This document shows, piece after piece, positions 35,135 to 45,810 of a stretch of 64,000 bases of DNA. Source of the stretch: Sinomonas humi (GTDB taxonomy: Bacteria > Actinomycetota > Actinomycetes > Actinomycetales > Micrococcaceae); NCBI RefSeq assembly GCF_000802235.1, contig NZ_JTDL01000037.1, forward strand, positions 186,001 through 250,000, in the 5' to 3' direction. Every line of letters begins with the position of its first letter. Positions within the stretch are counted from its first letter, which is position 1. A program made the translations under genes and the position numbers. The notes below the pieces were generated by a model that worked only from the letters and a program-made list of their open reading frames with translations, was not told where the DNA came from and did no database searches.

Positions 35135-37530
35135 CAGTTCTCCTCCGGGACAAGCAGGGCGACTGGCAGCTCGGCGAATGCCTCGGCGAGAGGCAGTTGC
35201 CCCGCCTCATAGACAGCGCCTGTGAAGGCATTACGGCTCGGCCACGGGAGCACCACGTAGGTGTCGTCCCACCCACCCCGCCGCTCGAGCCCGGCGGGAA
35301 GCCTCGTGGCGAGGGCGACGACGCCGCGCGCCCCCCGCCTGAATCCCACCGCATGCTCGGCGGCCGGGCCGTTCGCCTCAAGCGGGACGTACCCCTCGAA
35401 AAGCTCGGGCCGGTCGCGGCGGAGCCGGAGGGTCCGAGACACGACGAGGAGCTTTGCTTCCTGCGCGGTCGGGGTCGGGGTAGGCGAGCCGGCGTCGAGC
35501 GCGGACAGCGCGTCTTCCCGAGCCTCGAAGTCCACGGGCCGGCGATTGTCGGGATCCGTGAGCGAGCGGTCCCAGAACTCGGTGCCCTGGTAGACATCGG
35601 GCACACCCGGGCCCGCGAGCTGCACGAGCTTTGCGGAGAGCGCGTTGGAGGCGGCGTATGGCTCGATCCTTGCGACGAAGTCCTCGACGAGGCTCCGCGT
35701 TCCGGCATCCGAAACCGCCGACTGCGCGAGCGCCTCGAGCTTGCCCTCGAAATCGGCGTTCGGCTCAGTCCACGTCGTGTTCAGAGCCCCCTCCCTAGCC
35801 GCCTTGAGCGCGTAGCCGGTGAGACGCTCGGCGTCCGCTGGCCAGGCCCCGATGATGGCCTGCCACACGAGATTGGCAAGAGAGCCGTCCGGAAGCTCAG
35901 CCCGTTCAAGGAGGCGCGGGAGAAGCTGCGCCCACTCGTCGGCCAGCTCGGCCAGGACGGAAATGCGCGCCCGTGCGTCTTCGCTGCGCTTGGTGTCATG
36001 GGTCGTGAGCGCAGTCATCGATCGCGGGATCGATGCCTCTCTCTCACTCATCCGCGCGTGGAACTCGTCGAGTCCCACCGAGAAGCGTCCGGGATCGGTT
36101 CCGACCTCGGTCAGGGTTCCGAGCCGGGAGATGCGGTAGAACGCCGTGTCCTCGACGCCCTTTGCCATGATCATCCCCGTGGTCTGCTGGAACCGGATGC
36201 AGAGCTCCGTGGCTGGGTCCGTCAAGAGTGGCCCGAGAGTCTTGATTGTCTCTGCTAGATCAGGGCGCTCCTCAGCGGCTTGTTGGCACGTCTGTTCCAC
36301 AAGGCCTTCCTCGCCCGGCACGTGCGGGAGGTACGTGCGGTAGACGGGGAATGCGACCGCGATCTCGGCGAGCGCGTCGGCCACATCATCCGGCGACGCC
36401 AGAGCAGGTGGAAGCGCCCCCGCCTCGGTCAGGTTGTGCGCTTCGGCGGCTGCTGGGACAAGGCGCGCGAGACGAAGGATCTCCGCTCGAAGGGGTCCGG
36501 CGGTGATCATCCGCTTGGCGGTGCGCTTTACAGCTTCCACGTCGTCGCCAGAGGCGCCCGCCTCACCCCATCCTTCGGGGCGCGCCGCACGACGACGTAG
36601 CGTCGCCTCGAGCTCGTTGAGCCGCGCCTCGCCCGCGGGATCGACAAAGAGGCGATCGATGGTGCCCAGAGCGTCGTAACCCGTCGTGCCCTCGCACGGG
36701 AACTCCGATGGGAGCCGCTCGTCGGCCTCGAGGATCTTCTCTATGACCGTGTACGAGTTGTGGGTGAGCTCGCGCAGCCGCGCGAGATACTCGATGGGGT
36801 CGGCCAGTCCGTCCGGATGGTCGATCCGAAGACCGTCAGCCAAGCCCTCGTCGAACCAGCGGCGAACCTCGGCGTGAGCCGCATGGAAGACCCACGGCAC
36901 CTCGACGCGCAGGCCGGCAAGGCTCGTGACCGTGAAGAACCGCCGGTAGTTGAGCCGCGTCTCGCCCTCGCGCCACGGAATGAGTTCGTAGTGCTGGCGC
37001 GCCGCCACCTCCCTCGGGGTCTCGCCCGGGCTGGCGCTGCCTTCGGCGAGGGGTAGCGCCATCTCCCCGAGGTACAGGCGATCTTCCTCGAGACGGAGCC
37101 CGTCCAGGTCCGCCTCCGAGCCGAGGAGCGGAAGAAGGATCTTTCCGTCCCCCGCCGCCCAATCCACGTCGAACGCCTCGGCGAACCGGGAGTTCCGCCC
37201 CTCCCGGAGAAGGGACCACCACCATGGATTCTGTTCGGGGACGTCGACGCCGAGGTGGTTGGGCACGATGTCCACCAAGACGCCCATGCCTGCCTCGTGC
37301 GCTGCAGCGGCAAGCCGCTTCAGGCTGTCCTCGCCGCCCCTTTCGGGGTCCACGCGAGTGGGGTCGGCCACGTCGTAGCCGTGCTCGGATCCCCGCACCG
37401 CGGTGAGGATCGGCGAGAGGTAGACCCAGCCCACTCCAAGCCGGTGCAGGTAGGGCACGAGGCTCGCAGCGTCGTCGAGCGTGAAGCCCGGGCGGATCTG
37501 CAGTCGGTACGTTGACGACGGGTACCGCAT
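35134..37530 (-). CDS. treY: Malto-oligosyltrehalose synthase
   Basis: 798 residues from ATG at 37530, one base after the glgX stop. TreY is a GH13 enzyme that turns the reducing-end alpha-1,4 bond of a maltodextrin into alpha-1,1. It has the TreY opening [18 protein letters not shown], then [16 protein letters not shown], the nucleophile Asp in [25 protein letters not shown], and [15 protein letters not shown]. Family length is usual (700-850). It acts before TreZ, and both are in the same transcript. Confidence 0.96.
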   Translation of the reverse strand: MRYPSSTYRLQIRPGFTLDDAASLVPYLHRLGVGWVYLSPILTAVRGSEHGYDVADPTRVDPERGGEDSLKRLAAAAHEAGMGVLVDIVPNHLGVDVPEQNPWWWSLLREGRNSRFAEAFDVDWAAGDGKILLPLLGSEADLDGLRLEEDRLYLGEMALPLAEGSASPGETPREVAARQHYELIPWREGETRLNYRRFFTVTSLAGLRVEVPWVFHAAHAEVRRWFDEGLADGLRIDHPDGLADPIEYLARLRELTHNSYTVIEKILEADERLPSEFPCEGTTGYDALGTIDRLFVDPAGEARLNELEATLRRRAARPEGWGEAGASGDDVEAVKRTAKRMITAGPLRAEILRLARLVPAAAEAHNLTEAGALPPALASPDDVADALAEIAVAFPVYRTYLPHVPGEEGLVEQTCQQAAEERPDLAETIKTLGPLLTDPATELCIRFQQTTGMIMAKGVEDTAFYRISRLGTLTEVGTDPGRFSVGLDEFHARMSEREASIPRSMTALTTHDTKRSEDARARISVLAELADEWAQLLPRLLERAELPDGSLANLVWQAIIGAWPADAERLTGYALKAAREGALNTTWTEPNADFEGKLEALAQSAVSDAGTRSLVEDFVARIEPYAASNALSAKLVQLAGPGVPDVYQGTEFWDRSLTDPDNRRPVDFEAREDALSALDAGSPTPTPTAQEAKLLVVSRTLRLRRDRPELFEGYVPLEANGPAAEHAVGFRRGARGVVALATRLPAGLERRGGWDDTYVVLPWPSRNAFTGAVYEAGQLPLAEAFAELPVALLVPEEN

Positions 37531-37531
37531 G

Positions 37532-40003
37532 TCAGTCCTTGCCCCTCCGCGGCCCCGTGCCGGGCCGTCTCGTCTTGGAGGGGTCGGGCGTCCCATCGTC
37601 CGTCGGCTCAGCCGGAGCCGCCTCCTCAACAGGCGTCTCCACATCAGCCTCAGCCGGAGCCGCCTCCTCAACAGGCGTCTCCACATCAGCCTCAGCCGGA
37701 GCCGCCTCCTCCACAGGCGTCTCCACATCAGCCTCAGCCGGAGCCGCCTCCTCAACGGGCGTCTCAACATCAGCCTCAGCCGGAGCCGCCTCCTCCACAG
37801 GCTCCTCGCCCTGTTCGGTTTCCTCCGGCGCGCGCCCCTCGCTCTCCGCCAGCGCCGCGAGCGACGCCGCAACTGAGTGGTCTGCTTCAAGCGCCACGGG
37901 CTCGTGGGCCCGCAGCACGGCCAGGCTCTTGGCCGCGATCCCGATCTCGGTACCCGCGAGCACCTCCTTGCCGTGAGGCAGCGCCCCTGACGTATCGATG
38001 AGCACGTCCCACCCTGGCGCGTACTTCCGGGACGGAATCCGGAAGGTCACTTCGCCGTCGTGCGCGTTGAAGTACAGGAGGAAGTGGGCGTCCGTGATGG
38101 CTTGCCCGCGGCGGTCCACCCCGTTGATGCCGTTTCCGTTGAGGAACACCGCCACCGATCGGCCGAATGCGGTGTCCCAGTCCTCGGGCACCATGGTCTC
38201 GCCGTCCGGCCTGAGCCAGACGATGTCCGGAAGCCGGTCGCCCTCTTCGCGGCGCACGGGCTTGCCGATGAAGAACTTGCTCCGGCGGAACGTGGGGTGC
38301 TCTGCGCGCAGTCGCGCAACAGCCGCAGTGAACTCGACGAGGGGCCGGTCCATGGCCTCCCAGTTGATCCATGTGAGTTCGGAGTCCTGGCAGTAGGCAT
38401 TGTTGTTGCCGTGCTGGGTACGCCCGAGTTCGTCACCGTGGCAGATCATCGGCACGCCCTGGGAGAGGAACATCGTCGCCAGGAAGTTCCTCTGCTGGCG
38501 TGCGCGCAGCTCGAGGACCTTCTCGTCCTTGGTCGGCCCTTCGGCGCCACAGTTCCAGGAACGGTTGTGGGACTCGCCGTCGTTGTTGTCCTCGCCATTG
38601 GCCTCGTTGTGCTTCTCGTTGTAGGAGACGAGGTCGCGCAGCGTGAAGCCGTCGTGCGCCGTGACGAAGTTGATGGACGCGACGGGCCGCCGCCCGTCCC
38701 GCTCATAGAGGTCGGCGGAACCGGTGAGCCGCGAGGCGAATTCCCCGAGCGTCGCCGGCTCGCCGCGCCAGAAGTCGCGCACCGTGTCGCGGTACTTGCC
38801 GTTCCACTCTGACCATTGCGGCGGGAAGTTGCCCACCTGGTAGCCGCCGGGTCCAACGTCCCACGGCTCGGCAATGAGCTTCACCTGGGAGACGACCGGA
38901 TCCTGCTGGATGAGTTCGAAGAAGCTCGAGAGGCGGTCGACGTCGTAGAACTCGCGGGCGAGCGTCGAGGCGAGGTCGAAGCGGAACCCGTCCACGTGCA
39001 TCTCGGTGACCCAGTAGCGCAGCGAATCCATGAGCAGCTGGAGAGAGTGCGGCTGCCGGGCATTGAGCGAATTGCCCGTGCCCGTGTAGTCCATGTAGTA
39101 CTGCGGGTCGTCTTCCACGAGCCGGTAGTAGCGGGCGTTGTCGATGCCCTTGAGGGAGAGCGTCGGGCCCATGTGGTTGCCCTCGGCCGTGTGGTTGTAC
39201 ACGACGTCCAGGATCACCTCGATGTCCGCCTCGTGAAGCGCACGGACCATCGCCTTGAATTCCTGCACCTGGCTCCCGAGGTCGCCGGCAGAGCTGTACC
39301 CGGCGTGCGGCGCGAAGAACCCGATCGTGTTGTAGCCCCAGTAGTTGTGCAGGCCCTTGTCCTGGAGGGTGCTGTCGTCCACGAACTGGTGCACTGGCAT
39401 GAGCTCGAGGGCGGTCACCCCGAGCTTCTTCAGATGGGCGACGACGGCGGGGTGCGCCACACCTGCGTACGTTCCCCGCTGGTTCTCCGGAACCTCGGGA
39501 TGCAGCTCCGTGAGGCCCTTGACGTGGGCCTCATAGATGACGGTCTCGTGGTACGGGATCCGCAACTGCGCGTCGGGGCCCCAGTCGAAGAACGGGTTCG
39601 TGACGACCCCGAGCATCATGTACGGCCCGGAATCATCGTCGTTGCGGCTGGACGGATCGCCGAAGTTGTACGAGAACAGCGGCTGGGACCACTCGGGCTG
39701 CCCATGGACGGCCTTTGCATACGGGTCGAGGAGGAGCTTGTTGGGGTTGCAGCGCAAGCCCTTGCTCGGGTCATACTCGCCGTGTACGCGGTAGCCGTAG
39801 AGCTGCCCGGGCTGAATGTCCGGGAGGTACGCGTGCCACACGAAACCGTCCACTTCGGTGAGCTCGACCCGCTTCTCATTCCGGTCCGCGTCGAAGAGGC
39901 ACAGCTCTACCTTGCTCGCCGCCTCACTGAACAAGGCAAAGTTCGTCCCGGTTCCATCGAACGTCGCCCCCAAGGGGTAGGGGGTGCCGGGCCAGATCTC
40001 CAT
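37532..40003 (-). CDS. glgX: Glycogen debranching enzyme GlgX (TreX-type), with repetitive C-terminal tail
   Basis: 823 residues, ATG at 40003 after GAGGAG. GH13 isoamylase-type enzyme that cuts alpha-1,6 branches of glycogen or maltodextrin. N-terminal CBM48-like domain ([20 protein letters not shown]), nucleophile Asp in DGFRFDLAS, acid Glu in LIAEPWDVG and Asp in [11 protein letters not shown]. The enzyme proper ends near residue 710. The last 110 residues are a low-complexity acidic tail of about five 14-residue repeats ([14 protein letters not shown]), then basic [14 protein letters not shown] second glgX lies directly upstream in the operon. Confidence 0.95.
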   Translation of the reverse strand: MEIWPGTPYPLGATFDGTGTNFALFSEAASKVELCLFDADRNEKRVELTEVDGFVWHAYLPDIQPGQLYGYRVHGEYDPSKGLRCNPNKLLLDPYAKAVHGQPEWSQPLFSYNFGDPSSRNDDDSGPYMMLGVVTNPFFDWGPDAQLRIPYHETVIYEAHVKGLTELHPEVPENQRGTYAGVAHPAVVAHLKKLGVTALELMPVHQFVDDSTLQDKGLHNYWGYNTIGFFAPHAGYSSAGDLGSQVQEFKAMVRALHEADIEVILDVVYNHTAEGNHMGPTLSLKGIDNARYYRLVEDDPQYYMDYTGTGNSLNARQPHSLQLLMDSLRYWVTEMHVDGFRFDLASTLAREFYDVDRLSSFFELIQQDPVVSQVKLIAEPWDVGPGGYQVGNFPPQWSEWNGKYRDTVRDFWRGEPATLGEFASRLTGSADLYERDGRRPVASINFVTAHDGFTLRDLVSYNEKHNEANGEDNNDGESHNRSWNCGAEGPTKDEKVLELRARQQRNFLATMFLSQGVPMICHGDELGRTQHGNNNAYCQDSELTWINWEAMDRPLVEFTAAVARLRAEHPTFRRSKFFIGKPVRREEGDRLPDIVWLRPDGETMVPEDWDTAFGRSVAVFLNGNGINGVDRRGQAITDAHFLLYFNAHDGEVTFRIPSRKYAPGWDVLIDTSGALPHGKEVLAGTEIGIAAKSLAVLRAHEPVALEADHSVAASLAALAESEGRAPEETEQGEEPVEEAAPAEADVETPVEEAAPAEADVETPVEEAAPAEADVETPVEEAAPAEADVETPVEEAAPAEPTDDGTPDPSKTRRPGTGPRRGKD
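37609..37808. repeat. 42-bp minisatellite inside glgX
   Basis: CAGCCGGAGCCGCCTCCTC recurs at 37609, 37651, 37693, 37735 and 37777, period exactly 42 bp, with few base changes. It keeps the reading frame and encodes the 14-residue acidic repeats of the GlgX tail. Number of copies may vary between strains. Confidence 0.92.
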
Positions 40004-40103
40004 GTAGCTCCTCTATCTGTGGTGGGTCACGGCGGACCCGGTGCCTCGCATCATAGCTAGGGGTGGTGACGCCGTCGTTATCTTTCGGCCGTGACTCGGC
40101 TCT

Positions 40104-42203
40104 TCACTCCCTTACGGCCTCAAGCACGACAGCGCTGCGGGCAGGCACCACGAAGCGCTCACCCGCACCAGTCCGTTCCCCCACCAGCCCCGAACTACAC
40201 GTGGTGAGGGCGGTCGTCCATTTGTCGGGAAAGTGGCCGGCAGGGATGAGGTAGTCAACGTCGTTGTCCGCAGCATTGAGGATCACAAGCATGTCCGAGT
40301 CCCGCGGCGCACTGCCGAACCCCGGCACCGCATTGCCGTTGAGGAAGAACGCAAGGGACTTCGCCCAGTCCTCGTCCCAGTCGTCGCTGCCCATGGTGGT
40401 GCCGTCCGCATCGAGCCACACGATGTCGGGGAGCGGGTCCCCCTCTGCCGGGGCGACGGGAGTTCCGTCGAAGAAGCTGCGGCGGCGGAAGACGGGATGC
40501 TCTTGACGCAGCTGGACGAGGCGGCGCACGAAGTCGACCAGCTCCACGTCGGCCCGCTCCCAGTCAATCCACGTCGTCTCGTTGTCCTGACAGTAGGCGT
40601 TGTTGTTCCCACCCTGGGTGCGCCCGAGCTCGTCGCCGTGAGAGAGCATCGGCACCCCTTGGGCCAGCATGAGCGTGAGGAGCAGGTTTCGCTGCTGCCG
40701 GGCACGGAGCTCGAGGACGTGAGGATCATCGCTCGGACCCTCGACCCCGCAGTTCCACGACCGGTTGTCGTCCGTCCCGTCGCGGTTGTCCTCGCCGTTC
40801 GCCTCGTTGTGCTTGTTGTTGTACGAGACCAGGTCCCGGAGCGTGAAGCCGTCGTGGACGGTCACGAAGTTCACGGAGGCCGAGGGCCTTCGGCCTTCCT
40901 CCTCGTAGAGGTCTGCGGAGCCGGAGAGCCGAGTGGCCAGTTCCCTGAGTTTCCCGGGCTCGCCGCGCCAGAAGTCCCGCACGCAGTCTCGGAACTTCCC
41001 GTTCCACTCGACCCACTGAGGCGGGAAGTTCCCCACCTGATAGCCGCCGGGCCCCACATCCCACGGCTCGGCGATGAGCTTCACGCGGGAAAGAATCGGA
41101 TCAGCAGCCACAAGCTCGAAGAACGGCGAGACCATGTCCACCTCACCGGCTTCCCTCGCGAGCGAGGCCGCGAGATCGAACCGGAACCCATCGACGTGCA
41201 TCTCGGTGACCCAGTAGCGCAGCGAGTCAACTACGAGGCGAAGCGTCAGCGGGTGGCCGACATTCAGGGTGTTCCCGGTGCCGGTGTAGTCCATGTAGTG
41301 GAACTCGTCCCCCGGCACGAGGTGGTAGTAGGCCGCGTTGTCGATGCCGCGGAAGGAGAGCGTGGGCCCAAGATGGTTGCCCTCGGCCGTGTGGTTGTAG
41401 ACGACGTCGAGGATCACCTCGATGCCGGCACGGTGGTAGGCCTTGACGAGGTCCTTGAACTCGGCGATCTGCTGGCCGTGCTGTCCGCTGGACGAGTACG
41501 CGTTGTGCGGGGCGAAGAAGCAGATGCTGTTGTAGCCCCAGTAGTTCGAGAGGCCTTTCTCGACGAGGGTGGGATCTTCGATGAACTGGTGGACCGGCAT
41601 GAGCTCGAGTGCCGTAACACCGAGCGAGGCGAGATGGCCGACGACGGCGGGGTGCGCCGCACCGCGGAATGTTCCCCTGAGGTCTTCGGGAACCTCGGGA
41701 TGGAGCTGGGTGAGGCCCTTCACGTGGGCTTCGTAGACGATCGTCTCGTGGTACGGGCGGCGCGGTGGGCGGTCGCCTTCCCAGTCGTACTCTCCGTGGT
41801 CGCAGACGACGGAGAGCATCGCCCGTCCGAGCGAGTCTCTCGTGTCGATGCTCGCGGGCTGGCCGACCTCGTAGCCGAGGAGTTCCTGCTCTCCTCTGAA
41901 TATTCCCGAGGCCGAGAGCGTGTAGGGGTCGAGGAGCAGCTTCGCCGGATTGAACCGGAGTCCATGCTCGGGCTCCCACGGGCCGTGGACCCGATAGCCG
42001 TAGAGCTGGCCCTCGCCGACCCAGGGGACCTCGCCCTCCCAGCGCACGGCGCCGTCGGCCTCGCCCTGCCGCGCGAGGTCCACGCACGTCTGCTCGCCGC
42101 CGTCGACCAGACAGACCTCCACGCGCTCGGCCTCCGGCGCGGCCGCCAGCGCGAAGCGCGTTCCCCCATCGGTCAGATGCGCCCCATAGGGCTCCTGTTC
42201 CAT
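40104..42203 (-). CDS. glgX: Second glycogen debranching enzyme GlgX
   Basis: 699 residues, without the repetitive tail of its neighbour. Same GH13 isoamylase features: [49 protein letters not shown] and WNCGVEGPSDD. Ends about where the first GlgX enters its tail. It is the first gene of the operon, 100 bases upstream of the second glgX. Sequence similarity is high over the whole barrel, so a tandem duplication is likely, yet many positions differ. The two may prefer different glucans (glycogen versus maltodextrin for TreYZ). The ATG lacks a clear ribosome binding site. Confidence 0.94.
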   Translation of the reverse strand: MEQEPYGAHLTDGGTRFALAAAPEAERVEVCLVDGGEQTCVDLARQGEADGAVRWEGEVPWVGEGQLYGYRVHGPWEPEHGLRFNPAKLLLDPYTLSASGIFRGEQELLGYEVGQPASIDTRDSLGRAMLSVVCDHGEYDWEGDRPPRRPYHETIVYEAHVKGLTQLHPEVPEDLRGTFRGAAHPAVVGHLASLGVTALELMPVHQFIEDPTLVEKGLSNYWGYNSICFFAPHNAYSSSGQHGQQIAEFKDLVKAYHRAGIEVILDVVYNHTAEGNHLGPTLSFRGIDNAAYYHLVPGDEFHYMDYTGTGNTLNVGHPLTLRLVVDSLRYWVTEMHVDGFRFDLAASLAREAGEVDMVSPFFELVAADPILSRVKLIAEPWDVGPGGYQVGNFPPQWVEWNGKFRDCVRDFWRGEPGKLRELATRLSGSADLYEEEGRRPSASVNFVTVHDGFTLRDLVSYNNKHNEANGEDNRDGTDDNRSWNCGVEGPSDDPHVLELRARQQRNLLLTLMLAQGVPMLSHGDELGRTQGGNNNAYCQDNETTWIDWERADVELVDFVRRLVQLRQEHPVFRRRSFFDGTPVAPAEGDPLPDIVWLDADGTTMGSDDWDEDWAKSLAFFLNGNAVPGFGSAPRDSDMLVILNAADNDVDYLIPAGHFPDKWTTALTTCSSGLVGERTGAGERFVVPARSAVVLEAVRE

Positions 42204-42373
42204 GGAGCGACACTATCCCACGCTCCTGACACTTTCGCAGGGTCCCGGGAGGTCGCTGTGTGACAGGGTCGTGACGCTTACGAAACGCCTATGACATCTG
42301 TTTGCGCAACCGCTTACACTGGTGCCCGAGATCCCAACTCAGAGCAAGCGGGATGCGGTCGTTAGGGGGCGCT

Positions 42374-42718
42374 ATGAGCTTCAGGAGCCTCGCTCTCGGG
42401 GACAAGGTCACGTTCCGCGACACCGGCCCAAAGCCCTTCAATGTCCGCGCCATCTCGCCTGATCAACGCGTCGTCATCCTCAGCCGCCCCGTCGACGGCA
42501 CCAACGCCGTCGAGTACACGATGATCGACTGGGACCGCGACGCACGAGGCTTGGACGGAACCTTCGGACGCGGCCACGTCGTCGGCTCCGGGGTGCACAA
42601 GAACCTCTGGAGGTTCTTCCGGGGAGTCACCACCGACGCCCCGGCCACCACTCAGACGGTCATGGACTTCACCCGTTGGGTCTCCCTCTCCATCTCGGCC
42701 GTCAACGGACGCCCCTAG
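42374..42718 (+). CDS. Hypothetical protein, 114 residues
   Basis: ATG at 42374 preceded by AGGGGGCG. No family was recognised. The protein is soluble, begins MSFRSLALGDKVTFRDTG, has beta-rich segments (VVILSRPVDG, VEYTMIDWDRDARGLDG) and ends with a hydrophobic helix-like stretch (TVMDFTRWVSLSISAV). No signal peptide. It precedes the nucleotidyltransferase-fold gene by 40 bases in the same direction and stands alone upstream (170-base gap to the divergent glgX). Confidence 0.6.
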   Translation: MSFRSLALGDKVTFRDTGPKPFNVRAISPDQRVVILSRPVDGTNAVEYTMIDWDRDARGLDGTFGRGHVVGSGVHKNLWRFFRGVTTDAPATTQTVMDFTRWVSLSISAVNGRP

Positions 42719-42758
42719 CCTGTTTGCCTTCGACCCCGCCGGTCAGAATGATTGAACC

Positions 42759-43649
42759 GTGGGGGGACTTGAGACAGAAGCGCATCCGGACCGCAGAACG
42801 CCATTGGCCGAACTGCCACTGGGCGACAGGATCCAGCTCGCCCATGCTCTCGTCGAGTGGCTCTCGGCCGAAGCGGGGATCGACCTCCTGCACATCAAGG
42901 GATACGCGGCTGACCGCGGCCTCTATCCGGCTGGGCGGGCGAGCACTGACGTCGACGTCCTCGTGCGCCCGGCACACGCCGGGCGGCTTGCCGAAATCCT
43001 TCTGGCCCACGGGTGGAAGGTCACGACGACGTTCCGGAGCGGCTCGGTGTTCCATCACGCCATGACGCTCTGGAGCGAGCACTGGGGGCACGTCGACATC
43101 CATCGGAGCTTCCCTGGGATCGGGCTCGACCCGGAGGAATTCTTCGAGCACCTATGGATGCGCCGCGGCGAGTCGACCATTGCGGCATGGCCCTGCCGCG
43201 TTCCCGCCCTTGAGGACCAGGCCCTGTTGATCGTCCTCCACGCCGCCCGCGACCCACACCGAGGCGCCGCCGACGTGGAATCCGTTCGGGAGTCGCTCGG
43301 TCCGGCACGATGGGCTGAGCTCGAGCGTGCCGCCCTTGCCTTCGGGGCGGGCGTGAGCTGGGCTGCGGCGACAGGCCGCCTCGACGACTGGCAGGGCCAC
43401 CCGGAGCGCGCCGTCTGGGAGGTGGTCTCGCGGGGAGGCTCACGCGTCGAACTCTTCCGTGCCCGCTGGCGAGCCTCACGGGGTTCCGCCGAGCGTCTCG
43501 AGCTCATCCGTTCGCTTCTGTTGATCAACGGGGACCACCTGCGCATGAAGCTGCTGAGGGAGCCGAAGGCGTCCGACTATTCGAAAGAACTGGGATCCAG
43601 AGTCGCCGACGTTATGCGGTCGGTGCTCACTCGTCGGCCACGAAGCTAG
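42759..43649 (+). CDS. Nucleotidyltransferase-fold protein (NTP_transf_5-like)
   Basis: 296 residues from GTG at 42759; ribosome binding site weak. The polymerase-beta-like core has LLHIKGYAADRGLYP, then STDVDVLVRP with two aspartates of the metal site and HVDIHRSF with a third. The C-terminal half is helical. Proteins of this family occur in polysaccharide and peptide-modification clusters; their reaction is not settled. It stands at the edge of the surface polysaccharide locus and its last 23 bases overlap the end of the convergent glycosyltransferase gene. Confidence 0.82.
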   Translation: MGGLETEAHPDRRTPLAELPLGDRIQLAHALVEWLSAEAGIDLLHIKGYAADRGLYPAGRASTDVDVLVRPAHAGRLAEILLAHGWKVTTTFRSGSVFHHAMTLWSEHWGHVDIHRSFPGIGLDPEEFFEHLWMRRGESTIAAWPCRVPALEDQALLIVLHAARDPHRGAADVESVRESLGPARWAELERAALAFGAGVSWAAATGRLDDWQGHPERAVWEVVSRGGSRVELFRARWRASRGSAERLELIRSLLLINGDHLRMKLLREPKASDYSKELGSRVADVMRSVLTRRPRS

Positions 43650-44781
43650 GCGAACCAGGGGTGTGGCCACTCGTCAGAGCATCGACTTCGGTCCGCAGGC
43701 GTTCGCGGAACCGGTCCTCCGAGAACCGGTCTACATGCGCGCGAATAGCCGAGTGGTCCCAGTCGCTCTCCTCGAAGGCGAGGACCGCGCTTCGGATCGC
43801 CTCCGCGGTCGGATCTTCGATGAAGCGCCCGGTCACGCCGTCCGCGATCGTGTCGAGATAGCCTCCCGCACGGAGCGCGATCGTCGGCTTTCCCCACGCA
43901 CCGGCCTCGAGCGGCGTGATCCCGAAGTCCTCGTGGGAGGGTGCGATGAGTGCCTTCGCGGAAGCGTACGCCCACCGCATCTGGGCATCCGTTACAAGCC
44001 CGGCTAGGCGGACGTTCGAGGGCCGTGCGGCTTCGAGGGCCCGAGCGAGCGGGCCGGTGCCCACCACAAGCAGCCGCTCGCCGAGACCGCGGAAGGCTTC
44101 GATGGCCTGGTCCACGTTCTTGTACGGAAGAAGCCTCGACACGATTAGGAAGTGGCCGCCGTCGCCCACGAAATCCTCGAGTTCGGGGACCGGATCACGC
44201 CTTCCGGTCACATCGACGCTATGGGGAGGGTGAAGAATGTCAGCCTCCACGCCATAAACTCTGGCGATACGCTCACGGACGACAGTCGAGTTGGCCAAGT
44301 ACCGCTCGGCACTCCACGCGGCGCGTCGATCCCACCGCACGAGATGAGGCTTGAGCGCCGCCAGGCCCGCCCCCTGCACGCTCCGAAGCCCTGCGCTGCC
44401 GAGGTACTGCTCGGCGAGATACAGCCAGCGCGCGGGCGAATGGCAGTAGGCGAGCACGTCCCCTTCGGTACGGAAGCCATGCGCCCAACCGCTCGTCGAC
44501 GCAATGACGACGTCGGCCGGGACCGAGAGCGCGCTCGCTGCCGTCGCCAAGACGGGAAGGGCTGCTCGATGATGCCTGCGGAGAGGGGGAAAGCGGTTGA
44601 GGGCCGAGGTGACGATCCGCGCCCTCCGGAACTCGGGATACGTGCGTTCGGGGTCGTAGAGGGTCGTGTAGATGGTGGCCTCGGGAAACGCTCGATGCAT
44701 TGCAAGCACAACGCGCTCGGCCCCGCCGCGCTGAGTGAGGTAGTCGTGGGCGATCGCCACGACAGGCTTGGTTTGCCGCAA
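43627..44781 (-). CDS. Glycosyltransferase, GT4 family
   Basis: 384 residues from TTG at 44781 after GGGGGAG. GT-B fold: N-terminal VAIAHDYLTQRGGAERVV, C-terminal donor domain with FLIVSRLLPYKNVDQAIEAF, LVVVGTGPLARAL and the acidic motif APSHEDFGITPLEAGAWGKP. It would add a sugar from a nucleotide donor at the cytoplasmic membrane face. It is the last gene of the polysaccharide operon, 57 bases after the GT2 gene. It overlaps tail-to-tail with the nucleotidyltransferase-fold gene. Donor and linkage are unknown. Confidence 0.92.
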   Translation of the reverse strand: MRQTKPVVAIAHDYLTQRGGAERVVLAMHRAFPEATIYTTLYDPERTYPEFRRARIVTSALNRFPPLRRHHRAALPVLATAASALSVPADVVIASTSGWAHGFRTEGDVLAYCHSPARWLYLAEQYLGSAGLRSVQGAGLAALKPHLVRWDRRAAWSAERYLANSTVVRERIARVYGVEADILHPPHSVDVTGRRDPVPELEDFVGDGGHFLIVSRLLPYKNVDQAIEAFRGLGERLLVVGTGPLARALEAARPSNVRLAGLVTDAQMRWAYASAKALIAPSHEDFGITPLEAGAWGKPTIALRAGGYLDTIADGVTGRFIEDPTAEAIRSAVLAFEESDWDHSAIRAHVDRFSEDRFRERLRTEVDALTSGHTPGSPSFVADE

Positions 44782-44838
44782 GATGTCTCCCCCGTGGATT
44801 CCGCGGTTAGGCGGAGCAGTTGTTGTAACCCAGTCGTG

Positions 44839-45810
44839 CTAGAACATTCCGCGTGCGCGGCGCGGATACCTCACCCCGGCGATCCCGGCCGACTCAACCG
44901 CGAGCGCGATGAGCTTCTCCGCGAGCGCGGCAGGCAGCCACGAAGCCGCGGAGTCTGCAGCCGCCCCGTACGCACGCAGCGTCCGCTCGGTCGTGAACGT
45001 GCTCGAGGTGGTGACGACTCTGTCCCACAAACCGGATCTGTCCCACAAGCCGGGCTTCCTCGCAGAGCGAGCGCCGTCGAATTCTCGAAGAGCCGCCTGT
45101 CCGTGTAGGGCGAGGAAAGTCTCGCGCGCGGCACCTGAGTGCAGCGCGCGCACCGCGCGAACCGCCGTCGTCGTCGAGGCACCGTGGTGGACGGCAATGA
45201 GCTCGGGGGCGACGACAATGGGGAATCCCGCTCGGTGCAGGCGATAGCCGAAGTCGACGTCCTCCCACCCGTAGCGGCGATAGCGTCCGTCGTAGCCGCC
45301 TAGCCGTGAGTGGACGGCGGCGGGCACAGAGACATTGGCTGACCAGAGCCGCCACGTGCGCTTGGCCGGGAGGGCGAGGGCGCCTGCGATCGCCCGCGCG
45401 TTCGCCTTGCGTCCGTATGCCCTCGCGTAGGCGGTGTCCGGCAAGGCGTTGGTGGTAAGACCTACGACGCCACATCTCTGAGTCGAGTGCCTCGCGACGT
45501 GCCCTGCGATGAAGTCCGAGCGCGGTTCAAGGTCGTCATCGCAGCGGATGATGATTCGGCCCGCAGCCGCGGCTGCTCCGGCATTGAGTGCAGCGGCGCG
45601 GCCGCGGTTCTCGGGGAAAATGACAGGCTTCAGGTTGAGTCGGTCTGCCCAGCTACGTAGGACCTCCTCGGACCCATCGATGTCGCCGTCAACGACGGGC
45701 ACAACCTCGAAGTCGTCGGTCTCCTGGGCGGCGAGAGTAGCGAGGAGGACAGGCAGACGTGCGGCGCCTCCGCGCGTCGGAATGACGACAGATGCGGCGA
45801 GCCTGCTCAT
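44839..45810 (-). CDS. Glycosyltransferase, GT2 family
   Basis: 323 residues, GT-A fold. ASVVIPTRGGAARLPVLL at the start, the nucleotide-binding DxD-type motif in IIIRCDDDLEPRSDF, and the acceptor-domain pattern GGYDGRYRRYGWEDVDFGYRL. The tail contains a short in-frame duplication GLWDRS-GLWDRV caused by an 18-base tandem repeat (45020-45055). Start ATG overlaps the stop of the upstream GT4 gene by 4 bases. Part of the polysaccharide operon; donor sugar unknown. Confidence 0.92.
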   Translation of the reverse strand: MSRLAASVVIPTRGGAARLPVLLATLAAQETDDFEVVPVVDGDIDGSEEVLRSWADRLNLKPVIFPENRGRAAALNAGAAAAAGRIIIRCDDDLEPRSDFIAGHVARHSTQRCGVVGLTTNALPDTAYARAYGRKANARAIAGALALPAKRTWRLWSANVSVPAAVHSRLGGYDGRYRRYGWEDVDFGYRLHRAGFPIVVAPELIAVHHGASTTTAVRAVRALHSGAARETFLALHGQAALREFDGARSARKPGLWDRSGLWDRVVTTSSTFTTERTLRAYGAAADSAASWLPAALAEKLIALAVESAGIAGVRYPRRARGMF

